A DNA stretch of 23,280 nucleotides from Stemphylium vesicarium (Eukaryota > Ascomycota > Dothideomycetes > Pleosporales > Pleosporaceae): contig QXCR01000361.1 in the NCBI GenBank assembly GCA_004380135.1, positions 1 through 23,280 on the forward strand. The letters run 5' to 3'. Under the pieces are notes generated by a model. That model was given only the letters and a program-made list of their open reading frames with translations. It was not told the origin of the DNA and searched no databases. The translations under genes and the position numbers were made by a program. Shown here piece by piece: positions 1-7,985 of the stretch (the first letter of the stretch is position 1; each line of letters begins with the position of its first letter).

Positions 1-150
1 TTGGGCTCTCAATCTGCTGCAAGGAAGCCGAAATAGCACCAAACTCCGTGTTGCCTCCTGTACCGATGACGATTCCTTGTCCATATCCTGATCTAACCAA
101 GGTGCCCATGAATGCGATGTTCTTCTGATCATTGAGCCTAATGTCTGCTC
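1..150 (-). pseudogene. Fragment of a PMR1-type Ca2+/Mn2+ P-type ATPase, 5'-truncated, running off the left edge
   Basis: Read on the minus strand, 130 to 1 is open for about 43 codons and contains NIAFMGTLVRSGYG, then GIVIGTGGNTEFGAI, then SLQQIESP. This is the actuator-domain block just before the third membrane helix in Golgi secretory-pathway Ca2+ ATPases (PMR1/SPCA), which load the Golgi with Ca2+ and Mn2+. The frame stays open upstream to about 150, but the expected N-terminal domains should lie to the right and are not there; that space holds an MFS transporter on the same strand. CAG at 128-126 could be a splice acceptor, but no upstream PMR1 exon was found. The rest of the protein would continue left of the window. 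It could be a truncated duplicate, a rearrangement breakpoint or an assembly join. The family call is firm; pseudogene status is inference. Confidence 0.7.
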
Positions 151-1972
151 TTCTTCTCGAAGGGAAAAGGGACTTCAATGCGCGGCGGCGCCCTTGACGT
201 ATTGCTAGCACTCGATCCAGTCACCTGACTTCCCCGTCCTTGCTTCTCTCTACCCACCACGAACATCACACAGCTCAGCAGGAACATCGCAAGGGATACG
301 AGTGACAGAGCTAGCCATATTGTGCGCAGAGCTGTTTCAGTGACGTGGATCAAGATCTGCTTATCTTCCGGGCTCGGCATCTCTCGGATCGAGTACATGA
401 GTGTGGTGGCATACTTGGTCATGTTGTCAGCCTCGCTCCTGAACTTGGTAGATCCAAGTTTGCTTCTCAGCACGCGCTGGAACACGAGCCCGATGATGAC
501 CAGGCCCGAGGCACTTCCCAGGTAGCGCATGAAGATGAAAACCATAGGCACTTTCCGCCAGGATTCGTTGCTCTCTCGGACGTCTTCTTTTCTCTCTTGA
601 GCGTTAAGCGGCTCTCGCAGGTCTCCGTTGCCCTCCAAAGCGCTACGTGCGAGGGCTGGCAGAAGAATGCCAATGCCGATTCCGGAGAGCAGGTTCAGCG
701 ATACATCGGATGCGGCCGATCTCTCTGCACCGAGCAACGCTAGCAGGCCTATCCCAACCGTGGTGCAAAACCAACCGAGTAGGACCGTGCAGCTGTAATG
801 CAGTCTCATAAGTACGACTGCAACCCCGGCACACGGAACCATCATCAGCGTTTGTGACAGCAGGAAGACACCCGTAACGATTGCGGACCGCTCCTTGACA
901 ACCCGGTAATAGATTGGAAGAAAAAAGAGTAGCGCATAGATCTGCGCTGTGTTAGACGGAATACGTTCATGAAACTTTACAGAGACCTACAAGTAATCCC
1001 AGACAAAAGGCGCCTCCAAACGTGATGATGCCCTGCCTTCCCTTGAGCAGCCTCAGGCCGAGCAGAGGTTGCTGGGAGGCTTTTCTGCTGCCTAGCGGAA
1101 ATGGGACGCTGGATGGGCATAGTTCCTTGACGATGAGCAACAGAAGAAAGGCGCTTCCAGAAGCAACTGGTACAATCACTTGCCACTCAGTCCATCCGTA
1201 GAGGCTACCAGCAAGGCTCAGGCCCACAAGCAGAGGCGCGACCGATGTCAGAAAGAGCATGATTCCGACAAAATCCAGATCTGAAAGCTTTGCAGGAGGG
1301 GAGGCAGCGTTGGGCGTGTCGATAGTGTTGTATACAAGCACACCAAGTACCACGCATATGGGTATATTCAGACGGAAAATCCAGCGCTGGTGCAGTGGTT
1401 AGCTCCCGTGTTTCAAAGAGCAAAAGGGCTGTTACCCAGTGATGGCTGTCGCTCAGCGCGGCGCCGATGAAAGGACCGCAGACGGTGCCAGCGGCGGCAG
1501 AGAGACTGATTGCGGCTAAGAACTTGGGCCGGCTCCCACTCTCCAGATCTGTACTGCCGTAGACTGCATAAGAGAGTACTATGAGCCCTCCGGCGCCGGC
1601 ACCTTGAACGATGCGCCCTGTTAGGAGTAGTGGCATCCCGTCCGCACTCTCACAGAGGAGCGACCCTATGCCCAGCATCATGATGGATGCCAGAACAACG
1701 CTCTTCTGGAGGAAGACATTGGAGAGCTGTGACACAATAGGCTGCGACAAGCACATGGAAAGCAAATACGAGGCGCCTACCCAGAAGCTCTCGGTAGCAT
1801 TACCTCCGAGGTCTGCCGTGATGGTCTGTCGGGTATCTGCTCAGACTCGGCTGCGTGTCTAGTGGTGCAGGCAAGGACTTACAGAAAGGGCAAGAACGAT
1901 GCTGGTAACATCGATTGCAACCAAGAAAGTGAAAGTAAGCAGCGATGCCGGCATTCCTACCAGCGCCGCCAT
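138..1972 (-). CDS. MFS drug:H+ antiporter-like transporter (DHA2 type, 14 TM), four exons
   Basis: Predicted to export small molecules across the plasma membrane by proton antiport; substrate unknown. I place three introns: 1882-1826 (GTAAGT donor), 1435-1387 (CTAAC branch, CACCAG acceptor) and 990-942. Joined, they give 560 codons with every phase matching. Exon 1 starts at the ATG MAALVGMPASLL; the frame upstream reaches a stop with no other Met. Family marks: the TITADLGG block followed by FWVGASYLL, then GRIVQGAGAGG, the motif C-like GTVCGPFIGA, and HWRWIF across intron 2, which is a very conserved DHA2 site. The usual motif A (D..GR.K) is altered to SNVFLQK, so Asp and Arg are lost. The C-terminus is a short basic cytoplasmic tail. 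The third intron's exact ends are less sure (alternative donor 983). No biosynthetic gene neighbours it. Confidence 0.88.
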
Positions 1973-2685
1973 GCTTGCCGACGCGGCTCTCTGGTCGTAT
2001 GTGAGATGGGAAGCAGACGTTCTCACTAGAGCCCCAGGCTTCTTGCGGCCTTTTGGGAGGTGGATCGGCTAATGGCAGGCGCCAGATGTAGGGAAGTACG
2101 AAGAGACGACAGCCGTGGGTGGTCTGGCTGGCAAATAGATGCGCTGCTTTTGGTCACGCCCTTTAGCGGGAAATTTGACTAGAGGGGTAGCCTTCTCTCT
2201 TATGCCGCGGACTGGCTATCATAGGCTAGAAGGTGACACATCTAAGGGCAGAAGATAAAGCTGCTAGTGACTGCAGCTTCACGCCTGCAAGAATCATTCA
2301 ATAAGACCAGTCGTCGTTAGATAAACGAGGAACCAATTGCATCGGCTGTTCTGGAGCAGATGTCTAGTGCTCAGCTGTACACGCAATGTGAATGTGTTCA
2401 AATCCATTGCGCACCTACACGGGGAGGTGAATGTGCATTAGCTAGCGGCTGTAAGAGCGCACCTTTGACCCACATGAACATTCAGACTTTGCTGACGCGT
2501 CCAAGGTGAAGAGCTTATGTCGTCTTTGGGAATGGCCTACAGTACGCCGGCGAATCGCTTCTTCACAGCCATAAGCAAAGAACATTACGTCGCGAGGGAA
2601 ACGTGGTGTTGCTGCTGATGCTGATATGTCTTCTTTCCATCTATCATCTTTTAGTTAATGCAGTACAGCCGCTGCAGGCCTCGAG

Positions 2686-2823
2686 ATGCTCGCCCTCCAC
2701 CTACGCGACAGCAGGCTAGCCCAGATCACATCGAAGAGCGCGCAAAGTGAAGCCGAAGAGCTATACCTTGCCTTAGGTGCTTTGCTGGAAAGGATTCAGA
2801 GACTGTTTGACATGGTGGAGTGA
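2686..2823 (+). CDS. Small ORF encoding an amphipathic helix, 45 aa, unassigned
   Basis: An ATG opens 45 codons rich in Leu, Glu, Gln and Arg with a heptad-like pattern (HLRDSRLAQI, then ELYLALGALLERIQRLFD), ending TGA. The frame is open a little further upstream (TAAAGLE) to a possible acceptor ATGCAG. The pattern recalls the C-terminal helix of fungal Zn2Cys6 regulators, which would fit as a relic of an MFS-linked regulator. No binuclear cluster motif was seen in the flanks, so that is speculation. It could equally be a chance ORF. Confidence 0.2.
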   Translation: MLALHLRDSRLAQITSKSAQSEAEELYLALGALLERIQRLFDMVE

Positions 2824-3463
2824 CAGAGGAGTACAAGTGGAGGGCACGGATGAGACCCGGCAGCATGTATTGAGCAATACGGTATCCCTTTGCTTTCGCA
2901 ATGATGTTTTCTCCCTTGGAGATAACGGGGTCTTGTTATGATAAATTGCACGTAAATGGTGTCACACAGTGAGGGACAGAGAGGGCGTGATTGTAATTAT
3001 ACAAGTATGGGCACCATGCTTTGGGTACAGCGATATGTACAAGACCAGCTAGTGCGCCAAAGTCAACGACAAGAGTGTACTGTCGCGACCGTCTGTTCCT
3101 GCCCAGTCATGGGACTATCGGACAACCGCGCTAACAGAGAGAAGTCTTAGTACTGTACCTGAATTCACTTTACTGGCTGATTCCGGCCCACTCGGTCGCT
3201 GTCGGCCTACTGGTCCGCCTCTATGTCGTAGTTGATGACGCTTACGTCTCGCGTAATCAATATTGGAAAACTTACACTGGCATCGTCAAGTAAAGGACGC
3301 CCTGCAGTAATGCGCTGTGGTACGTGCTGATAGCGATAACGATGACAACAAAAGTGATGACGTTCGCAGGGCTGGCGTGGTGTCCCTGATTCGGACCGAC
3401 AGGAGTCCGTCTCTCGTCGTAGTGGAAATTACTCATCTGTCGCACATGACAATGAACCTGCGA

Positions 3464-3718
3464 CTACGACGCACTCCGCTGCGCGGAGCAGTACCCATAA
3501 AGCCAGAGCTGGTGCACGATTCGATTGTCCACCAGCCAAGCTCGCAGGGCGATGTGCACCAAGAGCCGCTTTCGCAGACATGCATCAATTTCAGTCTGCA
3601 ACTCGGCCTTGAGCCTCTGCGCCTGCTAGTTGTCAGGCACTTCCCGCAAATATAGGGCTCCGCCAAGGCTACTACGTCTCTGAGTATTGCAGATGCGTCT
3701 CTGAAGGTCCTCAAAGTA
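3464..3718 (-). pseudogene. Possible degraded coding segment with one internal stop
   Basis: The minus-strand frame reads YFEDLQRRICNTQRRSSLGG and then ALYLREVPDN, a TAG, then QAQRLKAELQTEIDACLRKR and a Trp/Leu-rich tail ending YGYC. The composition looks protein-like (charged, helical, few rare residues) on both sides of the single stop, which suggests a decayed gene. I do not recognise a family, and the two overlapping ORFs in other frames mean chance cannot be excluded. Confidence 0.2.
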
Positions 3719-4341
3719 CTGTGTGAGAGTGTGACTGCACAATGCTATGGGCGGTCGTGAATAACAATGTTTTACTGTTGGCTATTTCGTGAAGCCTTCG
3801 ATATGTCTAAGCGCGTTTTCTATATCCTCCGGGCTTGTGCCTCTTTCACTAGTGCATTGTCTCCGCCAAGCGCTCGGGGCTTCTCAAAGCCCGGCCATAA
3901 ACCCTGATGTTCCTCATCAATCATCGCCTCTTTCCGCCGCGGCCGTTGCACCGTCGCAATCCACGCCCAACCATTTTGCCGTCGCCGCCGTCACCCCCGC
4001 CATCGCCCTCGCCCTCGTGTTATCTCTGACCACCAACCCGACGAATCGCTATAAATTCAGCGCTGCGGCGCACACGTCACTATCGGCTGAAGCGCACAAA
4101 CAGCAACCTGCATCACCGGACTGATGCTCAGTCGGCAATGGATCCCATGATCGCGACAATGCTAGCTGCTGCGACAGCGAAGCCAAATGCACAAAATGTT
4201 GCAAATGGTTGCAAGAGACGTCCTTGTAAGTCTGTCTACCATCCACTACACAGACATTTTGTGTCAAGAAGACAGAATGCCTGGGTCGACGGGCAGGTCC
4301 ACACCCAAGCTCCCAGTTGCACATGCATGCTCCAACTTGGT

Positions 4342-5328
4342 TCACGGTATTGCGATGGTCTCGCTCGATGTATGTGGATAATCACAACAACTCCCATCAC
4401 ACGCAGGCATCGCGTATTCGACGTCAGCGCCCGCGAGCATCTCTGCCTCGCTGCACAACAGGTTCGCAACAGGCAGGTCGGTTGCATTTGGCACTGTCGG
4501 AAAAGACGTGCTGTTCATTGGAAGATCCCATGATAGGCTGTATGGCTCCGGAAACAGTGGTAAAGTCGTCACACTCGGCCAGAGAGCGTTGTTTCCTGCT
4601 ATCTGGTAGTGGTCTACATGGTTGCAGTAATGGCCTTGCCAGAATACTGGCTGCACTGGCAGAAGGATCGGCTGCCATGCTGCGAGCGCATCGGGCGCTG
4701 ATGAGTGCACAGAAGCGTCCATATCGATGGGATACAAGGTCGTATCCCAATCCTGGTTCTTGTTCGCAGACGCTGCGCAGCCGCCACAGCTGTATACGCC
4801 CTCAGACATTGTCCTTAGACCATGTTCCGAGCCGGGGTCTCCTCCTTTCATCGTCAGCTTTCTGGGGGAGAACCTGTATTCGGGATACGCTTCGTGGTGA
4901 TTGCGGCGCTCGATCGCCGCGTAAGATTCGTACGCCTGGCGTACTTTTTGGGACTCTCTCCGCCAGCTGTCAGCTACAATAGCCGAGAGCTCCTGCTGTT
5001 TAGACCGAGAGTACCGCGCCTTTGCCTCTGAGATGTATGCTGATCGATAGAGCATGAACGAATTGAGAGGTCTCGCGATGTATCCGTGTCGCTGCTCCGT
5101 TTCTCTCCACCGGACATCTGCTGGCCGACTGACCCACTTTTCGGTGCGCTTTGCGGCTGCGTGAATCACGTCATCCGAGTCATTGCTCAAGGGCCGGTTT
5201 GGGCTCAAGCACATGAGCGTTTTACTCTTTCTGCCTATGGCGGTGTTGGCTGCAGGTGTTTGGCTGGCTTGCACGACTGCCACTTGTCCTCGGCATGCCC
5301 GCATGGCGTACGATGAGCGACCTCGCAT
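4342..5328 (-). CDS. HMG-box (MATA_HMG-like) transcription factor, 328 aa, intronless
   Basis: A nuclear DNA-bending regulator of the HMG-box class. Residues 84-157 carry the box: IARPLNSFMLYRSAY, then ELSAIVADSWRRESQKVR, then AYESYAAIERRNHHEAYPEY and RFSPRK. The RPxNSFMLYR start and the HPxYxxxP-type end are the signature of the MATA_HMG/Ste11-like fungal group, which includes MAT1-2-1 and many non-MAT paralogues. The C-terminal half is low in charge, aromatic- and Pro-rich (HYCNHVDHYQ, FPEPYSLSWD) with several Cys, like an activation region. The start is the first ATG after an in-frame TAG. MAT1-2-1 genes usually have an intron inside the box; this one has none, and no SLA2 or APN2 neighbour is seen, so a non-MAT paralogue is more likely. 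Targets are unknown. Confidence 0.85.
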   Translation of the reverse strand: MRGRSSYAMRACRGQVAVVQASQTPAANTAIGRKSKTLMCLSPNRPLSNDSDDVIHAAAKRTEKWVSRPADVRWRETEQRHGYIARPLNSFMLYRSAYISEAKARYSRSKQQELSAIVADSWRRESQKVRQAYESYAAIERRNHHEAYPEYRFSPRKLTMKGGDPGSEHGLRTMSEGVYSCGGCAASANKNQDWDTTLYPIDMDASVHSSAPDALAAWQPILLPVQPVFWQGHYCNHVDHYQIAGNNALWPSVTTLPLFPEPYSLSWDLPMNSTSFPTVPNATDLPVANLLCSEAEMLAGADVEYAMPACDGSCCDYPHTSSETIAIP

Positions 5329-5604
5329 GTGTCCTTCGCGTGTCTACGCGTCGCTTTTGGTGTCTGTACTGCACCGCTGACCGTTTGCTATCTCTGGTAT
5401 CTGCCGGGTCCAGCTGGGTATTCGTAGTCGGGGACGATGATCTACGCGCTGTTAGCTGCGCAGTCATTCCAAATCGCATCTTGCTGCCTATGGAGAAGGT
5501 GATCTACGATTTGATCAGCACTTCGTCGTCATGGTCGCTCTAGAGTTATGCGAGCCAGACAGAAAACATGGCGGGTTCTACACTCGAAGAGTGGCAGGGT
5601 TGCG

Positions 5605-5695
5605 GTAAGCGGTTTCGTTGTAAGGAGAGTTTGTTGTAAGCATTTTCACGGTAAGAGTTCTCATGGTAAGCATTTTCACTGCAAGCGGTTTCCCT
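5605..5695 (+). repeat. Tandem array of six ~15-bp units
   Basis: Units begin GTAAG or GCAAG: GTAAGCGGTTTCGTT, a 16-bp GTAAGGAGAG variant, GTAAGCATTTTCACG, GTAAGAGTTCTCATG, GTAAGCATTTTCACT and GCAAGCGGTTTCCCT. Because the period is a multiple of three, a minus-strand ORF through it shows ENAYH/ENSYR/ENAYN pentapeptides, but no gene context supports translation. The GCGGTTTC core and CCCTAC tail of the last unit resemble the inverted terminal repeats of the element that starts about 30 bp downstream. Confidence 0.7.
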
Positions 5696-5724
5696 ACCAG
5701 CAGTGAAGCAAAGAGACCTCGCTC

Positions 5725-5918
5725 TAGTCATTGTCGATTGCGGTTTCACCCCTACACGCAGCTGTGCGTCAGTCTAAAACCCCGTCACTTTCTATACATG
5801 GCTTAGCGTTGGATGTTCGCTACGAACGAGTCAATGTGATTTGTTTATCGTCAATCTAATGAGGATTAGTTCTAGGGAATGTTGCCTGTAGGGACAAAAC
5901 CTCAATCGCTAGAAACTG
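5725..5918 (+). mobile_element. Mariner-like MITE, diverged copy A
   Basis: This is a non-coding inverted-repeat element of about 194 bp. The left inner arm (5735) reads CGATTGCGGTTTCACCCCTA and the right arm, read inwards from 5908, reads CGATTGAGGTTTTGTCCCTA. The outer arms TAGTCATTG and CAGTTTCTAG are more decayed. It is homologous over its length to copy B just downstream, including the shared internal CAATGTGATT. TA flanks are not preserved. It has no coding capacity, so it would have depended on a transposase elsewhere. Confidence 0.7.
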
Positions 5919-5928
5919 TCTCTTCATA

Positions 5929-6110
5929 CAGTAATTAGCGATCACGGTTTCACCCCTACGCGCAGCTGCACAACGGTTCTTCACGGACGCACCTTCCATA
6001 TACGGCTAAACACCAGATGACCGCCGCAGAGAAATCAATGTGATTGGTCAATCCTCGACTGAACTTTTAGAATGCTGCCTGTAGGGTGAAGCTGCAATAG
6101 CTAGTCACTG
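5929..6110 (+). mobile_element. Mariner-like MITE, copy B, with TA target duplication
   Basis: Element of 182 bp flanked by TA (5927-5928 and 6111-6112). The left end reads CAGTAATTAGCGATCACGG and continues TTTCACCCCTACGCGCAGC. The right end, read inwards, is CAGTGACTAGCTATTGCAGC and continues TTCACCCTACAGGCAGC. The CAGT termini and TA duplication are what Tc1/mariner-superfamily MITEs show. It lies about 10 bp from copy A in the same orientation, so the pair may come from tandem duplication or nested insertion. Confidence 0.75.
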
Positions 6111-6330
6111 TACCGTAAACAGGTCGACTGGTGCACCGACAACACGATAACTTCCGGCTGGCTATGCGATGTAGATCACCTCTAGACTGCGGCAAGTCTG
6201 CGGTTTCGGTATGGTCTAGGTTTAACGATACGAAACACGAAAGTTGGCTCGTCCCGTCCATCACGGCCATCGACAAGCGAAAGAGACCAGATCCGCTCCA
6301 CATGTCACTACCGTGTAGTCATTGAGCCTG

Positions 6331-6607
6331 CTGCAGAGAATAGTGACACTTCGCAGACGAAGAGATCGCTAGAAGAGATGCCAGAGGCCAATGTCCAGAT
6401 CGAACGAAGTCGCCTAAAGCCGCTACATGAAACTTTGAGAAGGAGGTCAATGTACTGCCTATCGGGGGCGCAGACATCAAGGCTAAGAACGCACGAGGCG
6501 GCACCCCACTCCACCTTGCCTCACGGAATGGCCACTCAGAGGTAGTAGTGGTGCTTCTCGACACGGAGAATCAATTCGACGACACCACTCTCCACTGTGC
6601 ATCATGA
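6331..6607 (+). pseudogene. Ankyrin-repeat gene fragment, frameshifted
   Basis: From 6446 the plus strand reads VNVLPIGGADIKAKNARGG, then TPLHLASRNGHSEVVVVLLD, then FDDTTLHCAS and TGA. These are one full ankyrin repeat (TPLHLA...GH.EVV..LL) and the start of another. Just upstream, in a different frame, EANVQIERSRLKPLHE looks like an earlier repeat, so a frameshift and a stop (TGA at 6428-6430) break the protein. No start, and no second half. Ankyrin proteins are abundant and expendable in filamentous fungi; this is a short relic next to two MITEs. Confidence 0.7.
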
Positions 6608-7605
6608 TAGAGCCGTGTGGAAGTAACAAGGGTGCGAAGCCACGAAAAGAGAAGCAGCCAAACGCGAACAACTCCAGAGGAATCTTATGCATACCACCCT
6701 ATAACGAACGAAAAGCCTTCCCGAAAGTAGCAATATTTCCGACACAGCATCATCGTACTGTGGCTACAGCAAGTCCTGTTGGCTCGGGTCTTCTGGCTGC
6801 GTCTCGCCCATCCAAAGCCAGCGCGCGGCCGCGACGGCAAATCTCCTTCCTGGGTGACGAGTAAACCTGCTCGATGAGGTGCACAGTAAGACAGAGCACT
6901 GCATCGGAAGAACAGTCATCTTTGCGCACTCATTGGCTGTTATCGATACAGGATCCTTTGTGACGGTTTGGGCCTTGCCAAGATCCACTCTGGTACGAGT
7001 TGGGTACGGCTATCGCTACCACACTTGATCATCCCACACACGTATATAGCTGCCCACTTTCGTAGCTATACAATGACAGCGCAGTCCTCTCCCTCTCCTC
7101 ACACCGTTACATCCTTCGTCACCGTGAGAGAGACAAGTGCTTTGCCCTCTGCACAGCATCATGTCGACGACTATTGCGCTATGTAAATAGGAGAGCCATA
7201 TACTGCTCCTGTCTGAATCCAGGCAGATCCGGTTTCTAGGAGAAAGACAGCGGCTTGTTAGCGTCTCGATAGGGCCTGTCTCAAAGAGTCCTCACAACGA
7301 AGAGACCTAGGCTACTATGTGCAGGAGGGACTGTATGGCCAAACTACACCCCGATGCTACACTAAAACAAGTGGAAACATGGATGTTGATCAAGTATCGA
7401 GAGGCTTGCACGGAACCATGAAAGCAGGTATCATAGCAGTGCTTCGAGTTGTCAGCCCCATCATGATACATACTCCTCAAGCCTTCTTGCTTCTGCCTAG
7501 TAAAACGCCCAACAAAGTATCAGTAGACGCCACTGGCTAGATTCGCACACCAACCGCATGGAGCAAACGCTCGATTCATCCCAGCGTCTCAGCAGCCTGG
7601 CGAAG
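6608..7605. other. Gene-free stretch before the sirtuin promoter
   Basis: Only short overlapping ORFs without recognisable domains. There is a small imperfect hairpin (TATAGCT...AGCTATA) near 7045-7071. I see no repeats or RNA genes. Confidence 0.4.
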
Positions 7606-7613
7606 TATATATA
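7606..7613 (+). promoter_or_regulatory. TATA box-like element upstream of the sirtuin gene
   Basis: TATATATA lies 380 bp upstream of the ATG at 7986 and about 270 bp upstream of the proposed 5'UTR intron. It is followed by pyrimidine-rich sequence (TATCTCTCTTTTG), typical of fungal transcription start regions. This is pattern evidence only. Confidence 0.35.
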
Positions 7614-7816
7614 CCGGCCATTGCCCCGGGGTACTTTATCTCTCTTTTGACTTACTTGCATCTCATAGCATCCGCAAACCTGTTCTTGTCACGAGCACCT
7701 CCCTTCGACCCATCTCCAACAGGATCTCTAGCCCGTAGTAGCAATACCTGCCTCTACATCCTAGACGAGTTCGTTGATTCTTCCTGTCTCCTTTGCGACC
7801 ACACACAAAATTTAAA

Positions 7817-7840
7817 ATGTCTCAGTACCGTCCTGAGTAA
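7817..7840 (+). promoter_or_regulatory. Upstream ORF (7 codons) in the sirtuin leader
   Basis: ATG TCT CAG TAC CGT CCT GAG TAA encodes MSQYRPE and stops 33 nt before the proposed leader intron at 7874. The context before its ATG (TTAAA) is A-rich, a reasonable fungal initiation context. If the leader is transcribed as inferred, it could lower translation of the main ORF. Confidence 0.35.
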
Positions 7841-7985
7841 ACTCTCTAGTCGGACGGTTTCGCTGCACAGCTGGTAAGATACGTTGATTTACAGAATCTG
7901 TAGGCGATCGACGCGCGTACCATTCCATTTCAAAGAGACTTTTTCGCGAGGTTCGCCTGCCATCACCTGACCCGTGTCAGAAGAC

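Larger units (their letters stand above)
1973..4341. other. Long gene-poor stretch between the MFS and HMG-box genes
   Basis: No convincing gene was found. 1973-2640 is probably the MFS promoter, with no clear TATA. The stretch holds a 45-codon helical ORF (2686-2823), a coding-like but interrupted minus-strand segment (3464-3718), a CT-rich tract around 3930-4020 followed by a TATA-like CTATAAAT near 4049, and a small Cys-rich open segment near 4140-4207. Many short ORFs overlap on both strands without recognisable domains. Confidence 0.5.

Noticed and set aside
2390..2412. GTTCAAATC resembling a tRNA T-loop
   Set aside because: Flanking bases do not form a 5-bp T-stem and no acceptor or anticodon arm could be found.
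5724..6111. Three 11-bp CTAGTCANTGT-like direct repeats as long target-site duplications
   Set aside because: The segment left of copy B is the inverse of the one on its right, so these are the outer terminal repeats. The real duplication at B is TA.
7974..7985. GTG start giving four extra residues on the sirtuin
   Set aside because: Fungal nuclear genes start at ATG; a splice acceptor (GTCAG) at 7980 puts this codon in a 5'UTR intron.
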